A DNA stretch of 64,000 nt, taken from assembly GCF_026343945.1 (NCBI RefSeq), contig NZ_JAPKNJ010000001.1:930001-994000 (forward strand), read 5' to 3'. The position numbers were made by a program, and so were the translations under genes. Below, in pieces: positions 18,077 through 26,550 of this stretch. The DNA is from Kaistia algarum. GTDB lineage: Bacteria; Pseudomonadota; Alphaproteobacteria; Rhizobiales; Kaistiaceae. Each line of letters begins with the position of its first letter. Position 1 is the first letter of the stretch. Under the pieces are notes generated by a model, which saw only the letters and a list, made by a program, of their open reading frames with translations, did not search any database and was not told the DNA's origin.

Positions 18077-18142
18077 ATAGTATTGCAGTGGCCGGAACAT
18101 CCTGCTAGGTGTCTCCCCTGTCAAGGGCAAAGACGGCACAAA

Positions 18143-18835
18143 ATGAATTCAACGCGGTCGACGGACACACCTTCGGGAAGCACGCAGATCCACCGCGCCA
18201 ACAGTCTGGCGGGGGACGTCTATGAGGCGATCTTCAATCAGTTGATGTCGCTCAAGATCGCGCCGGGCACCCGGATCACGGTCGATAGCCTGGTGAAGGA
18301 ATTCAACGTCTCGCAGACGCCGATCCGCGAAGCCCTGGGCCGGCTGGAGGGCGAAGGGCTCGTCCTCAAGACCCATCTGGTCGGCTATCGCGCGGCCCCG
18401 CAGATTACCCGGCGGCGCTTCGATGAACTCTATGAACTGCGGCTGTTGCTGGAGCCGGACGCGGCGGCCAAGGCCGCGGCGGCAATGGACGAGGCAAAGC
18501 TCGCGATCCTGCGGGAGGCTGCGGGCGTCATGGCCGGCCGCGACGGCAAAGATGATCGGGTCCATTACTCGACCTTCGCCCGGCAGGACGGAATCTTTCA
18601 CGACAAGATCCTGGAATTTGCCGGCAATCAGTTGATCCGGGAGACGCTCAGCTTCCAGCACACCCACTTCCACATCTTCCGCCTGATGTTCCACTGGCGC
18701 GTGACGGCCGAAGCGCTGGACGAACACCAGGCCCTGCTCGACGCATTCGCCGCAGGCGATGCCGCCGCCGCCACACAGGCGATGCAGTTGCATATCGAGC
18801 ACTCGCGTGACCGGTTGCTGCCGGCATTCGAGTGA
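18143..18835 (+). CDS. GntR family transcriptional regulator, FCD (FadR/VanR) subfamily
   Basis: 230-residue regulator: winged HTH (residues ~24-85) with the hallmark SQTPIREALGRLEGEGLV, then an FCD all-helical ligand domain with likely metal ligands in RQDGIFHDKILEFAGN (~155) and HIEHSRDR near the C-terminus. FCD ligands are usually organic acids, in line with the adjacent dehydrogenases. Start ATG 18143 gives a normal N-terminus; the frame also opens at TTG 18083, inside the divergent promoter region. It is placed to control both the minus-strand dehydrogenase genes and the ribose-type importer 38 bases downstream. Confidence 0.9.
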   Translation: MNSTRSTDTPSGSTQIHRANSLAGDVYEAIFNQLMSLKIAPGTRITVDSLVKEFNVSQTPIREALGRLEGEGLVLKTHLVGYRAAPQITRRRFDELYELRLLLEPDAAAKAAAAMDEAKLAILREAAGVMAGRDGKDDRVHYSTFARQDGIFHDKILEFAGNQLIRETLSFQHTHFHIFRLMFHWRVTAEALDEHQALLDAFAAGDAAAATQAMQLHIEHSRDRLLPAFE

Positions 18836-18873
18836 TACCGACCCTCTAAATCGCAATCGGACACGACCTCGCC

Positions 18874-20430
18874 ATGGAACGCCCGTTGCCGCTCCACGCC
18901 CGAACCACGCCCGGAGCGTCCGTCCTGCGGACGGAAGCCCTTTCCAAGCAATATGGCCCGGTGACGGTGCTCTCCGACGTGACGCTCGACGTCGTCGCCG
19001 GAGAAATTCATGCCATCATCGGCGAGAACGGCGCCGGCAAGTCGACGCTGATGCGCCTGATGTCCGGCTATGTCGACCCAAGCCGCGGCGCTCTCTTCAT
19101 GGATGGCGCGCCAGTACGGTTCTCGAGCCCGCATCAGGCCCAGGATGCCGGCATCGTCCTCGTGCACCAGGAAATCCTCCTGGCCGACGGGCTGACGGTA
19201 GCCGAGAACATCTTCCTCGGCAGGGAATTGACCCGGAGCGGCATGGTCGACGACCGGACCATGCGGCGCATCGCTGCCGACAAGCTGGCGGAACTTGGCT
19301 GCGACGTGTCGCCGAACGCGCTGGTGCGCGATGTCGCGCTCGCCGACCGCCAGCTCGTCCAGATCGCGCGCGCCCTGCTCGACGCCCACAGGCTAGTGAT
19401 TTTCGACGAGCCGACCGCCGTCCTGACCGGCGAGGAGGTCGAACGGCTGCTGGGCATCATCCTGAGCCTCAAGGCCAAGGGGATTGCCGTCCTCTATATC
19501 AGCCATCGCCTTGACGAGGTTCAGCGGCTCGCCGACCGCGTGACTGTCCTGCGCGACGGCAAGATGATCGGCACCTATCCGGGCCATAGCCTCAGCCAGA
19601 TGGACATGGCGGAACTCATGGTCGGGCGCGAATTGTCCGCGCTCTATCCTCCGCATTCCGGACCCGGCGCAGGGGCGCCGATGCTCCGCGTCAGCAAAGC
19701 CACGGTTCCCGGCTATGCCGAGGATGTTTCCTTCACCGTGCACAAGGGTGAAGTGCTCGGCTTTGCCGGGATGACGGGCGCGGGCCGAACGGAACTCTTC
19801 GAGGGCATCGTCGGCCTCCGCCCGGCCCATGCCCAGGTCGAACTCAATGGGATGCCGATCCACATCCGCTCCCAGCGCGAGGCGATCGACGCCGGCATCG
19901 GCTACCTCACCGAGGATCGCAAGGCGAAGGGGCTGCTGCTGCAGGAGCGGCTGGCGGCGAACCTCACGCTGTCCGCGCTGGAGCGCTTCCATCCCCGTCT
20001 CGCGATGAGCCGGCGCCGGGAAGCGGCAGCGCTCGACGATGCGGTCCGGAGCTACGACATCCGCCTGAAGAACCCCAACGTCAATGCGGGCCAGCTCTCC
20101 GGCGGCAACCAGCAGAAGCTCCTGCTGGCGAAGGTCCTGCTGACCGACCCATCGGTCGTGATCATCGACGAGCCGACGCGGGGCATCGATATCGCCAACA
20201 AGGCGCAGATCTACGTCTTCATCCGCAAACTCGTCGGCGAAGGAAAAGCCTGCATCGTCATCTCGTCGGAGATGCAGGAACTGATCGGCCTTTGCGACCG
20301 CATCCTGGTCATGCGCCAGGGCCGGATCAACGGCGAAGTCTCCGGCGACGAGATGACCGAAAGCAATATCGCGCTCCTGGCTACCGCCGAGGCGGATGTC
20401 GGACGCGCGGCCCTGGGAGGACGATCATGA
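18874..20430 (+). CDS. ribose/galactose-type ABC transporter double ATPase (RbsA/MglA family)
   Basis: 518-residue CUT2-family ATPase with two tandem ABC domains. Domain 1 has Walker A GENGAGKST (~48) and Walker B LVIFDEPTAVLTG (~172); domain 2 has the family-typical imperfect P-loop GMTGAGRTELFEG (~300), signature LSGGNQQKLLLAK (~408) and Walker B VVIIDEPTRGIDIA (~427). Its stop overlaps the permease start (ATGA 20427-20430). With one permease and the binding protein behind it, this is a full RbsACB set; ligand likely a sugar, polyol or related alcohol feeding the divergent dehydrogenases. Confidence 0.93.
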   Translation: MERPLPLHARTTPGASVLRTEALSKQYGPVTVLSDVTLDVVAGEIHAIIGENGAGKSTLMRLMSGYVDPSRGALFMDGAPVRFSSPHQAQDAGIVLVHQEILLADGLTVAENIFLGRELTRSGMVDDRTMRRIAADKLAELGCDVSPNALVRDVALADRQLVQIARALLDAHRLVIFDEPTAVLTGEEVERLLGIILSLKAKGIAVLYISHRLDEVQRLADRVTVLRDGKMIGTYPGHSLSQMDMAELMVGRELSALYPPHSGPGAGAPMLRVSKATVPGYAEDVSFTVHKGEVLGFAGMTGAGRTELFEGIVGLRPAHAQVELNGMPIHIRSQREAIDAGIGYLTEDRKAKGLLLQERLAANLTLSALERFHPRLAMSRRREAAALDDAVRSYDIRLKNPNVNAGQLSGGNQQKLLLAKVLLTDPSVVIIDEPTRGIDIANKAQIYVFIRKLVGEGKACIVISSEMQELIGLCDRILVMRQGRINGEVSGDEMTESNIALLATAEADVGRAALGGRS

Positions 20431-21419
20431 GTGCCGCAACCCAATCCACCTCGCCCCGGCGCGAGAGGGAATTCTCCTTCAACTGGGGCGATGCCGGTCC
20501 CTTTCTGGCGCTTGTCGTCCTGCTGGTCATCGGCTTCGTCATCAATCCCGATTTCCTGTCGGTCACCAACCTCAGCAATGTCATCACGCGCAGCGCCTTC
20601 ATCGCGATCATCGCGGTCGGCGCCACCTTCGTGATCTCGTCCGGCGGGCTGGACCTTTCCGTCGGTTCGATGGCCGCCTTCATCACCGGCGTCACCATCA
20701 TGTTCATGAATTCGATGGTGCCCACCCTCGGCACCGGGTCGGTCGCCGCCGGCATGGCGGTAGCGCTGCTCGTCGGCGTCGCCTGCGGCCTCGTCAATGG
20801 CCTCATCGTCACGGTCGGCAAGATCGAGCCCTTCATCGCGACGCTCGGGACGATGGGCATCTTCCGCGCGCTCATCACCTATCTGTCGGATGGCGGCACG
20901 ATCCCGATCGACCGATCGCTGCGCGAGGCCTATCGCCCGGTCTATTTCGGCACGGTCGCGGGCATACCGATCCCGATCCTGATCTCGCTGGCCGTGGCCG
21001 CTATCGGCTCCTTCATTCTCTACAAGACCAAATATGGCCGCAAATGCGCCGCCGTTGGTGCGAACGCCGATGTTGCGCGCTATTCCGGCATCTCGGTCAT
21101 CAAGACGCGGACGATCGCCTATCTGATCCAGGGCGCCTGCGTCGCGATCGCGGCCATCTGCTACGTGCCGCGCCTCGGCGCAGCCACGCCAACCACGGGC
21201 GTGCTCTGGGAACTGCAGGTCATCACCGCCGTCGTCATCGGCGGCACGGCGCTGCGCGGCGGCAAGGGCCATATCTGGGGCACCGTCGCCGGGGCAGTCA
21301 TCCTCGAACTCATCGCCAATCTGATGGTGCTGTCGGACTTCGTCTCCGAGTACCTCGTCGCCGCCGTTCAGGGCGTCATCATCATAATCGCGATGCTCAT
21401 CCAGCGCTTTTCGAAATAG
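20427..21419 (+). CDS. ribose-type ABC transporter permease (RbsC family)
   Basis: 330-residue inner-membrane permease; about ten hydrophobic segments from residue ~24. CUT2 signatures include ISSGGLDLSVGSM (~69), the GLVNGLIVTVGKIEPFIATLGTM region (~122-144) and VIGGTALRGGKGHIWGT (~270). Start at ATG 20427 is set by the overlap with the ATPase; the 45 upstream codons of the open frame lie inside that gene. Downstream, a short hairpin precedes the binding-protein gene. Confidence 0.92.
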   Translation: MSAATQSTSPRREREFSFNWGDAGPFLALVVLLVIGFVINPDFLSVTNLSNVITRSAFIAIIAVGATFVISSGGLDLSVGSMAAFITGVTIMFMNSMVPTLGTGSVAAGMAVALLVGVACGLVNGLIVTVGKIEPFIATLGTMGIFRALITYLSDGGTIPIDRSLREAYRPVYFGTVAGIPIPILISLAVAAIGSFILYKTKYGRKCAAVGANADVARYSGISVIKTRTIAYLIQGACVAIAAICYVPRLGAATPTTGVLWELQVITAVVIGGTALRGGKGHIWGTVAGAVILELIANLMVLSDFVSEYLVAAVQGVIIIIAMLIQRFSK

Positions 21420-21420
21420 C

Positions 21421-21441
21421 CCCGCGTCCGGACCACGCGGG
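21421..21441 (+). other. intercistronic hairpin between permease and binding-protein genes
   Basis: CCCGCGT (21421-21427) can pair with ACGCGGG (21435-21441) around a 7-base loop, directly after the permease stop. There is no U-tract, so a processing or stability element for the downstream binding-protein message is more likely than termination. Confidence 0.4.
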
Positions 21442-21481
21442 TGTCGTTCTCGATCGGTCCAACTCAATGGGAGGAATTTCA

Positions 21482-22432
21482 ATGACCCGTACGAAATGGA
21501 TCGCCGCCGCGGCGATCGGTACCCTGCTGCTGGCCGGCTCCGCCGCCGCCGCCGACAAGAAGGTGATCGCTGTTTCGATCCCCGCCGCCGACCATGGCTG
21601 GACGGCCGGCGTCGTCTATCATGCCCAGGCCGCAGCCAAGGAGATCAACGCCGCATTCCCGGACATCGAAGTTATCGTCAAGACCTCGCCATCGGCAACG
21701 GCACAGGTGAGCGCGCTTGAGGATCTCTCCGCCGGCCGCAAGCTTTCCGCGCTGGTGATCCTTCCCCACACCTCGGAAGAGCTGACCATGCCGGTCAAGG
21801 CGGTGAAGGACAGCGGCGCCTTCATCACCGTCGTTGATCGTGGCCTCAACGACCCGGCGATCCAGGATCTCTATGTCGCCGGCGACAACATCGCCGTCGG
21901 CAAGAACACGGCGAAGTTCCTCGTCGACAAGCTCGGCGGCAAGGGCAACCTCGTCGTCCTGCGCGGCATTCCGACCGTCATCGACGACGAGCGCATCAAA
22001 GGTTTCCAGGACGGGATCGCGGGCACCGATCTCAAGATCCTCGACATCCAATATGCCAATTGGAACAGCGACGAAGCCTTCAAGCTGATGCAGGACTATC
22101 TCGCCAAATATCCGCAGATCGACGCCGTCTGGGCCAATGACGACGACATGCTGCTCGGCGTGCTCGAAGCCATCAAGGAATCCGGCCGCACCGACATCAA
22201 GTTCGCGCTGGGCGGCAATGGCATGAAGGAGATCGTCAAGAAGGTGATCGACGGCGACGCCATGACGCCGGTCGAGACCCCCTACCCGCCGTCCATGATC
22301 AAGACCGCGATCTACCTGACCGCAGCCAATCTCTCCGGCCATGCGCCGGTGCGCGGCAACGTCAAGCTCGACGCGCCGCTGATCACGCAGGCGAACGCGG
22401 CGGAATTCTATTTCCCCGATTCCCCGTTCTAG
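21482..22432 (+). CDS. ribose-type ABC transporter substrate-binding protein
   Basis: 316-residue periplasmic type I sugar-binding protein (RbsB family). Sec signal peptide MTRTKWIAAAAIGTLLLAG with cleavage after AAA (~23); the mature chain starts KKVIAVSIPAADHGWTAGV, and the ligand-site segments VVDRGLND (~118) and WANDDDMLLGVLEAIKESG (~214) match the fold. GGGAGGAA (21469-21476) marks ATG 21482. The binding protein comes last in this unit, unlike the usual first position. Ligand not predictable beyond a sugar or polyol. Confidence 0.92.
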   Translation: MTRTKWIAAAAIGTLLLAGSAAAADKKVIAVSIPAADHGWTAGVVYHAQAAAKEINAAFPDIEVIVKTSPSATAQVSALEDLSAGRKLSALVILPHTSEELTMPVKAVKDSGAFITVVDRGLNDPAIQDLYVAGDNIAVGKNTAKFLVDKLGGKGNLVVLRGIPTVIDDERIKGFQDGIAGTDLKILDIQYANWNSDEAFKLMQDYLAKYPQIDAVWANDDDMLLGVLEAIKESGRTDIKFALGGNGMKEIVKKVIDGDAMTPVETPYPPSMIKTAIYLTAANLSGHAPVRGNVKLDAPLITQANAAEFYFPDSPF

Positions 22433-22443
22433 TTCCAACGAGC

Positions 22444-22467
22444 GCGGGCGAGCCACGGCTCGCCCGC
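22444..22467 (+). other. intercistronic hairpin after binding-protein gene
   Basis: GCGGGCGAGC (22444-22453), a CACG loop and GCTCGCCCGC (22458-22467) form a 10-bp perfect stem 11 bases after the binding-protein stop. No U-run follows, so it may protect the abundant binding-protein mRNA from 3' decay and reduce read-through to the DJ-1/PfpI gene. Confidence 0.5.
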
Positions 22468-22494
22468 AACTCCTCCAACGCGAAGGACAGGATT

Positions 22495-23088
22495 ATGCCC
22501 GGCAAGAAGATTCTGATGCTGACCGGTGAATTCACCGAGGAATACGAGATCTTCGTCTATCAGCAGGCGATGGAAGCGGTCGGCCATACGGTTCACGTCG
22601 TCTGCCCCGACAAGAATGCCGGCGACCGAATCAAGACGTCGCTGCATGATTTCGAAGGCGACCAGACCTATACCGAGAAGCTCGGCCACTATGCCGACAT
22701 CAACAAGACCTTCTCGGAGGCCGAGCGCCAGCTCGATCAATATCACGCCGTCTACTGCGCCGGCGGCCGCGGTCCGGAATATATCCGCACCGACAAGCGC
22801 GTGCAGGCGATCGTGCGCCACTTCCACGAGACGCAGAAGCCGATCTTCACGATCTGCCACGGCGTGCAGATCCTGATCGCCGTCGATGGCGTCGTGCGCG
22901 GCAAGAAGGTGGCGGCGCTTGGCGCTTGCGAGCCAGAAGTCACGCTGGCCGGCGGAACCTATATCGACCTGTCGCCGACCGACGCCTATGTCGACGGCAC
23001 GATGGTTTCGGCCAAGGGCTGGACGGCGCTGGCCGCGTTCATCCGCGAATGCCTGAAGGTCCTCGGGACCGAGATCCGCCACAACTGA
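22495..23088 (+). CDS. DJ-1/PfpI family protein (glutamine amidotransferase-like fold)
   Basis: 197-residue protein of the DJ-1/PfpI superfamily. The nucleophile Cys sits in PIFTICHGVQIL (~122) with a preceding Glu in GEFTEEYEIF (~11-20), as in PfpI/YhbO glyoxalase- or deglycase-like members. AGGA-type ribosome-binding site upstream of ATG 22495. As the last gene of the sugar-importer unit it could deal with a reactive aldehyde arising from the substrate. Protease or chaperone roles have also been given to this family; the exact activity is open. Confidence 0.86.
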   Translation: MPGKKILMLTGEFTEEYEIFVYQQAMEAVGHTVHVVCPDKNAGDRIKTSLHDFEGDQTYTEKLGHYADINKTFSEAERQLDQYHAVYCAGGRGPEYIRTDKRVQAIVRHFHETQKPIFTICHGVQILIAVDGVVRGKKVAALGACEPEVTLAGGTYIDLSPTDAYVDGTMVSAKGWTALAAFIRECLKVLGTEIRHN

Positions 23089-23111
23089 GACTTGGCGGCA
23101 AATGACAAGCG

Positions 23112-23140
23112 ATGGTTCCGGCACGCCGTGCCGGGGCCAT
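23112..23140. terminator. hairpin between convergent DJ-1/PfpI and LacI genes
   Basis: CCGGCAC (23118-23124) and GTGCCGG (23128-23134) form a perfect stem that extends through T.G wobbles to ATGG/CCAT (23112-23140). It lies between two converging stops (23088 and 23165), a place for a bidirectional terminator, though no T-run is present. Confidence 0.45.
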
Positions 23141-23164
23141 CCTCCCTGCCGCCTGGATCGGCGA

Positions 23165-24199
23165 TTAGTCCGCCTTGCCGGCCACCCACAGCGACTGGCG
23201 AAGGACGGCGGCCATCGGCACCAGCCGCTCGCCCGGCTCTACGTTTTCCGCAAGCAGCAGCCGCACCGCCTCCTGCCCCATCTGCTCATGTGGTAGGGCG
23301 AAGGTCGTCAGGCCGGGTCGCAGATCGGCGGCAAGCTCGTCATTATCAAATGACACGACCGAGATATCCGATGGGATGCGCAGCCCGCCCTCGCCCAGCG
23401 CCTGATAGGCGCCAAAGGCTAGGCGGTCATTGAGGCAGAGCAAGGCCTTCAAGGGCGTCTGCCGGTCGAGCAGACCCTTGACCAGCTCGTAGCCATGCGG
23501 TGCTTCCCAGTTCCAGCAGCTCTCCTCAGCCACGAAGTGGATCGCGAGCCGTTCCAGCTCGGCTCGAATGCCTGCGAGACGTCGCGATACGGTTTCCGAG
23601 CGGAACAGCCCCTGCTCCACCGCCGGATTGTGGCCGATCAGGGCAATGCCATCGCGAATGCCGGTATCATGCAGCAGCCGCACGGCAGCGCCGCCGGCCT
23701 CAAATTCATCGGGAAGGACGCAGACCGGATGATGACGGCTGGTGGCATTGAGCATCACTACGCGCGTCGCCGCCGGAAGCGCCGGCACGAAGACCTCGCG
23801 CGCGCGCATAGCGGCGAAGATGAAGCCGTCGACCTGCCGGTCGAGCGCCGCCTCGATCGCCTGAACCTCACGGGCAGGCTCGCCGCCGGTTTCGAGCACG
23901 AGCACGACATGGCCCGCCTCGTCGGCAGCTTCCAGCGTCCCGCGGATGAGGCCGTTGGCGAAGCGCGTGGTGGCGACGACATCCGAAATGAACGCGATCG
24001 TCCGCGTCTTGTCGGTGCGCAGCGCCCGCGCTGCGAGGTTGGGCCGATAACCGAGTTCCAGCGCAGCGGCATGGACGCGGGCGTGCGCCTCGGCCGAAAG
24101 GCGCGTATCCGGACGTCCGGTCAGGATCATCGAGGCGGCGGTCGGCGACAGCCCCGCCAATCGAGCCACATCGGCGAGCGTGACGCGTTTCTTGCTCAA
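23165..24199 (-). CDS. LacI family transcriptional regulator
   Basis: 344-residue repressor: N-terminal LacI HTH RVTLADVARLAGLSPTAASMILTG with hinge-helix segment PNLAARALRT, then a periplasmic-binding-like effector domain (~60-340). Start placed at TTG 24199 (encoding MSKKRVTLADV), 9 bases after AGGGG; the frame is open to a TTG at 24277, but that adds 26 atypical residues overlapping the divergent promoter. Two copies of an 18-bp palindrome precede the GH32-like gene and the sugar-importer operon, so it very probably represses both and perhaps itself, with a fructoside or similar sugar as inducer. Confidence 0.9.
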   Translation of the reverse strand: MSKKRVTLADVARLAGLSPTAASMILTGRPDTRLSAEAHARVHAAALELGYRPNLAARALRTDKTRTIAFISDVVATTRFANGLIRGTLEAADEAGHVVLVLETGGEPAREVQAIEAALDRQVDGFIFAAMRAREVFVPALPAATRVVMLNATSRHHPVCVLPDEFEAGGAAVRLLHDTGIRDGIALIGHNPAVEQGLFRSETVSRRLAGIRAELERLAIHFVAEESCWNWEAPHGYELVKGLLDRQTPLKALLCLNDRLAFGAYQALGEGGLRIPSDISVVSFDNDELAADLRPGLTTFALPHEQMGQEAVRLLLAENVEPGERLVPMAAVLRQSLWVAGKAD

Positions 24200-24298
24200 G
24201 AAAACCAACCCCTGTGCAGCCGCGACCCGAAGACGGCGTACCGCCCCCTCATAGCGGAGCGGGCCCGAGCTTGACAAACGAGCTGCCGCTCTATCATC

Positions 24299-24316
24299 TG
24301 CTAAATCCTTTTAGCA
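24299..24316. promoter_or_regulatory. LacI-type operator, copy 1
   Basis: TGCTAAATCCTTTTAGCA: perfect 7-bp arms around a 4-base centre, 13 bases before the GH32-like start and 99 bases before the LacI start. The identical 18-mer recurs at 26492-26509. A TTGACA at 24271-24276 with TATCAT 15 bases on (24292-24297) may be the promoter it covers. Confidence 0.75.
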
Positions 24317-24329
24317 ATGTTGGTGGCTG

Positions 24330-25286
24330 ATGGCATTCTCGCTGGACGATCATTGGGTCTGGGATTTCTGGCTGGCCGACGACGGCGCCCTGTTCCACAT
24401 GTACTTCCTGCATGCGCCGCGCGCGCTGGGCAATCCGGACCTGCGCCATCGCAATGCCCGGATCGGCCATGCGACATCGTCCAACCTCACCGACTGGAGC
24501 TTTCACGGACGCGTCTTCGAGCCCGGCGACACGGGCGCCTTCGACGAGACGGCGACCTGGACCGGCTCGGTCGTCCGCGGGCCGGACGGGCTGTGGCGCA
24601 TGTTCTATACCGGCACGCGTTTCCTCGCGCCGGACGCCCATCCCAATGTCGAGACCGTCGGCGTCGCGACATCGCCCGACCTCTTTCATTGGACGAAGGC
24701 CCCCGGCCCGATCTGCCGCGCCGATCCGCGCTGGTACGAGACGCTCGGCAGTTCCTCCTGGCCGGAGGAAGCCTGGCGCGATCCCTGGGTGTTCCCATCC
24801 GCCGACGGGACAACCTGGCACATGCTGGTCACGGCGAGAGCCAATCACGGCGACGAACTCGACCGCGGCGTCATCGGCCACGCGACCTCACGCGATCTCG
24901 AACGCTGGGAGGTCCAGCCGCCCCTGAGCGACACCGGCGCCGGCTTCGCCCATCTCGAAGTGCCGCAGGTCGTGACGCTCGCGGGCGGGACATATCTGCT
25001 GTTCTCCTGCGACAGCGCCAAGCTGGCCGGCCATCGCAGCGGCGGCAAGGGAGGAATCTGGAGCGTCGCCGCCGATGCGGCAGAGGGCCCCTACCCCATC
25101 GCGGCGGCGAGCCTGATCGCGCCGGAGCGGCTCTACAGCGCGCGCGTCATCGAGGATCGGAACGGGCGACCCGTCCTGCTCGCCTTCCACAATATCCAGG
25201 ACGATGGTTCATTCGCCGGCGGCGTCAGCGATCCGCTGCCGCTGGTCGAGCGCGACGGAACGCTGCAGATCGAGACCAACGCATGA
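24330..25286 (+). CDS. glycoside hydrolase, GH32-like five-bladed beta-propeller
   Basis: 318-residue protein with beta-fructosidase-type blocks: WVWDFWLADDGALFHMYFL near the N-terminus with the candidate nucleophile Asp (~12), WTGSVVRGPDGLWRMFYTG (~73), AWRDPWVF (RDP motif, ~152) and HLEVPQ with the candidate acid Glu (~208). GH43/GH68 relatives share these blocks, so the family number is not certain. There is no signal peptide, implying action on an imported oligosaccharide or glycoside inside the cell. Its stop overlaps the serine-hydrolase start (25283-25286). The LacI operator lies just ahead of it. Confidence 0.78.
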   Translation: MAFSLDDHWVWDFWLADDGALFHMYFLHAPRALGNPDLRHRNARIGHATSSNLTDWSFHGRVFEPGDTGAFDETATWTGSVVRGPDGLWRMFYTGTRFLAPDAHPNVETVGVATSPDLFHWTKAPGPICRADPRWYETLGSSSWPEEAWRDPWVFPSADGTTWHMLVTARANHGDELDRGVIGHATSRDLERWEVQPPLSDTGAGFAHLEVPQVVTLAGGTYLLFSCDSAKLAGHRSGGKGGIWSVAADAAEGPYPIAAASLIAPERLYSARVIEDRNGRPVLLAFHNIQDDGSFAGGVSDPLPLVERDGTLQIETNA

Positions 25287-26449
25287 CGATTTCAATCCAA
25301 GGACAGTTCGCCCCCGGTTTCGAGCCGGTCGCCGAAGCCTTCGCGGATGCCTTCGCGGGCCAGCCGACGATGGGCGCGGCGTTGGCCGTTCGCGTCAAGG
25401 GCGAGCGCATGGTCCATCTCTGGGCCGGTACCGCCGACGAGCGCACGGGCGCGCCCTGGCAGGAGACGACCGCGTCGGTCGTCTTCTCCTGCACCAAGGG
25501 CCTCGCCTCGATCCTCGCCGCCCGCCTCGTGCAGGAAGGCCGTCTCGACTATGAGGCGCCGGTCGCACGCTATTGGCCGGAGTTCGCCGCCGCCGGCAAG
25601 GGCGAGGTCCTGGTCAAGCATCTCCTGTCGCACAAGGCCGGCCTATCGGCGCCCGATGTCGATGCGACACTCGACGACATCCTCGACTGGCAGACGATGG
25701 TGACGCGGCTCGCCGCCCAGGCGCCGATCTGGCCGCTCGGTTCGGGCCACGCCTATCATGCGCTCACGCATGGCTGGCTGGCGGGCGAACTCATTCGACG
25801 CGTCGCCGGCATGTCGGTCGGAACCTTCTTTGCCGAGACGATCGCCACGCCGCTGTCGGCCGCGGCTTGGATCGGACTGCCGGCAAGCGAGCGGAGCCGC
25901 GTCGCTCATCTCCAGGTCGATCCTGGCCTTCGCGACCTCTGGGCCGCCGAGGCGGCAAAGCCGGTCGATGGCCCGGTCAACTGGACCTATCGCGCGATGA
26001 CGCTCGGCCGCGCTTTGCCGGCAGAACTCGTCACGTCCGATGGCGGCTTCAACGACCCACGGGTCCAGGCCGCGGAGATTCCGGGCGCCGGCGGCATCGC
26101 GACCGCCGATGCGCTGGCTACGATCTGGTCGGCAACCGTGACGGAAACGAATGGCATCCGCCTGCTCGAACCCGCCACGCTCGCGCTCGCGACGGCGGTC
26201 CAGTCCGAGGGCGCGCCGGTGTTCCCCGAGCCGCCGCCGCACGCCCGCTGGGGCATGGGCTTCCAGCTCGATTCCGAGGCGCGCCGCTATCTGACGGCGC
26301 GCAGCTTCGGCCATGACGGCGCCGGCGGGCAGGTCACCTTCGCCGATCCGGACGCGCGCATCGGCTTCGCCTACGTGACGAACTGGATGATCGGGCCGGG
26401 CGATCTCCGCGCGACGCGGATTATCGACGCCCTTCGCGGCGCGGTCTGA
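25283..26449 (+). CDS. serine hydrolase, class C beta-lactamase-like (EstB type)
   Basis: 388-residue protein of the beta-lactamase/transpeptidase-like family with no signal peptide. The nucleophile motif S-x-x-K is SCTK at residues 69-72; a Tyr in HAYHALTHGWLAGEL (~156) replaces Y-x-N and a late H-x-G-like GHDGAGG (~342) follows. Cytoplasmic members such as EstB are esterases rather than antibiotic-resistance enzymes. Coupled to the GH32-like gene and under the same operator, it may deacylate an esterified sugar before or after glycosidic cleavage; inference. Start fixed by ATGA overlap. Confidence 0.84.
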   Translation: MTISIQGQFAPGFEPVAEAFADAFAGQPTMGAALAVRVKGERMVHLWAGTADERTGAPWQETTASVVFSCTKGLASILAARLVQEGRLDYEAPVARYWPEFAAAGKGEVLVKHLLSHKAGLSAPDVDATLDDILDWQTMVTRLAAQAPIWPLGSGHAYHALTHGWLAGELIRRVAGMSVGTFFAETIATPLSAAAWIGLPASERSRVAHLQVDPGLRDLWAAEAAKPVDGPVNWTYRAMTLGRALPAELVTSDGGFNDPRVQAAEIPGAGGIATADALATIWSATVTETNGIRLLEPATLALATAVQSEGAPVFPEPPPHARWGMGFQLDSEARRYLTARSFGHDGAGGQVTFADPDARIGFAYVTNWMIGPGDLRATRIIDALRGAV

Positions 26450-26454
26450 ACCCT

Positions 26455-26481
26455 TTTGCGGGCGGCAATCTTGCCCGCAAA
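26455..26481 (+). terminator. hairpin between serine-hydrolase and sugar-importer genes
   Basis: TTTGCGGGC (26455-26463) and GCCCGCAAA (26473-26481) form a 9-bp perfect stem with a 9-base loop, 5 bases after the hydrolase stop. No U-run follows, so it may only partly end the first transcript; the second operator right after it indicates an independent promoter for the importer. Confidence 0.45.
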
Positions 26482-26491
26482 CATACTCTCG

Positions 26492-26509
26492 TGCTAAATC
26501 CTTTTAGCA
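26492..26509. promoter_or_regulatory. LacI-type operator, copy 2
   Basis: Exact repeat of the 18-mer at 24299-24316; here outer G/C pairing extends the arms to 8 bp (26491-26510). It lies 41 bases before the TTG start of the binding protein. Two identical perfect palindromes flanking one regulator's target genes are strong evidence for a LacI regulon. Confidence 0.75.
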
Positions 26510-26550
26510 CGCTGATCCAAGTGTAGATTTGCGGCAGGGAGGACTTCATC

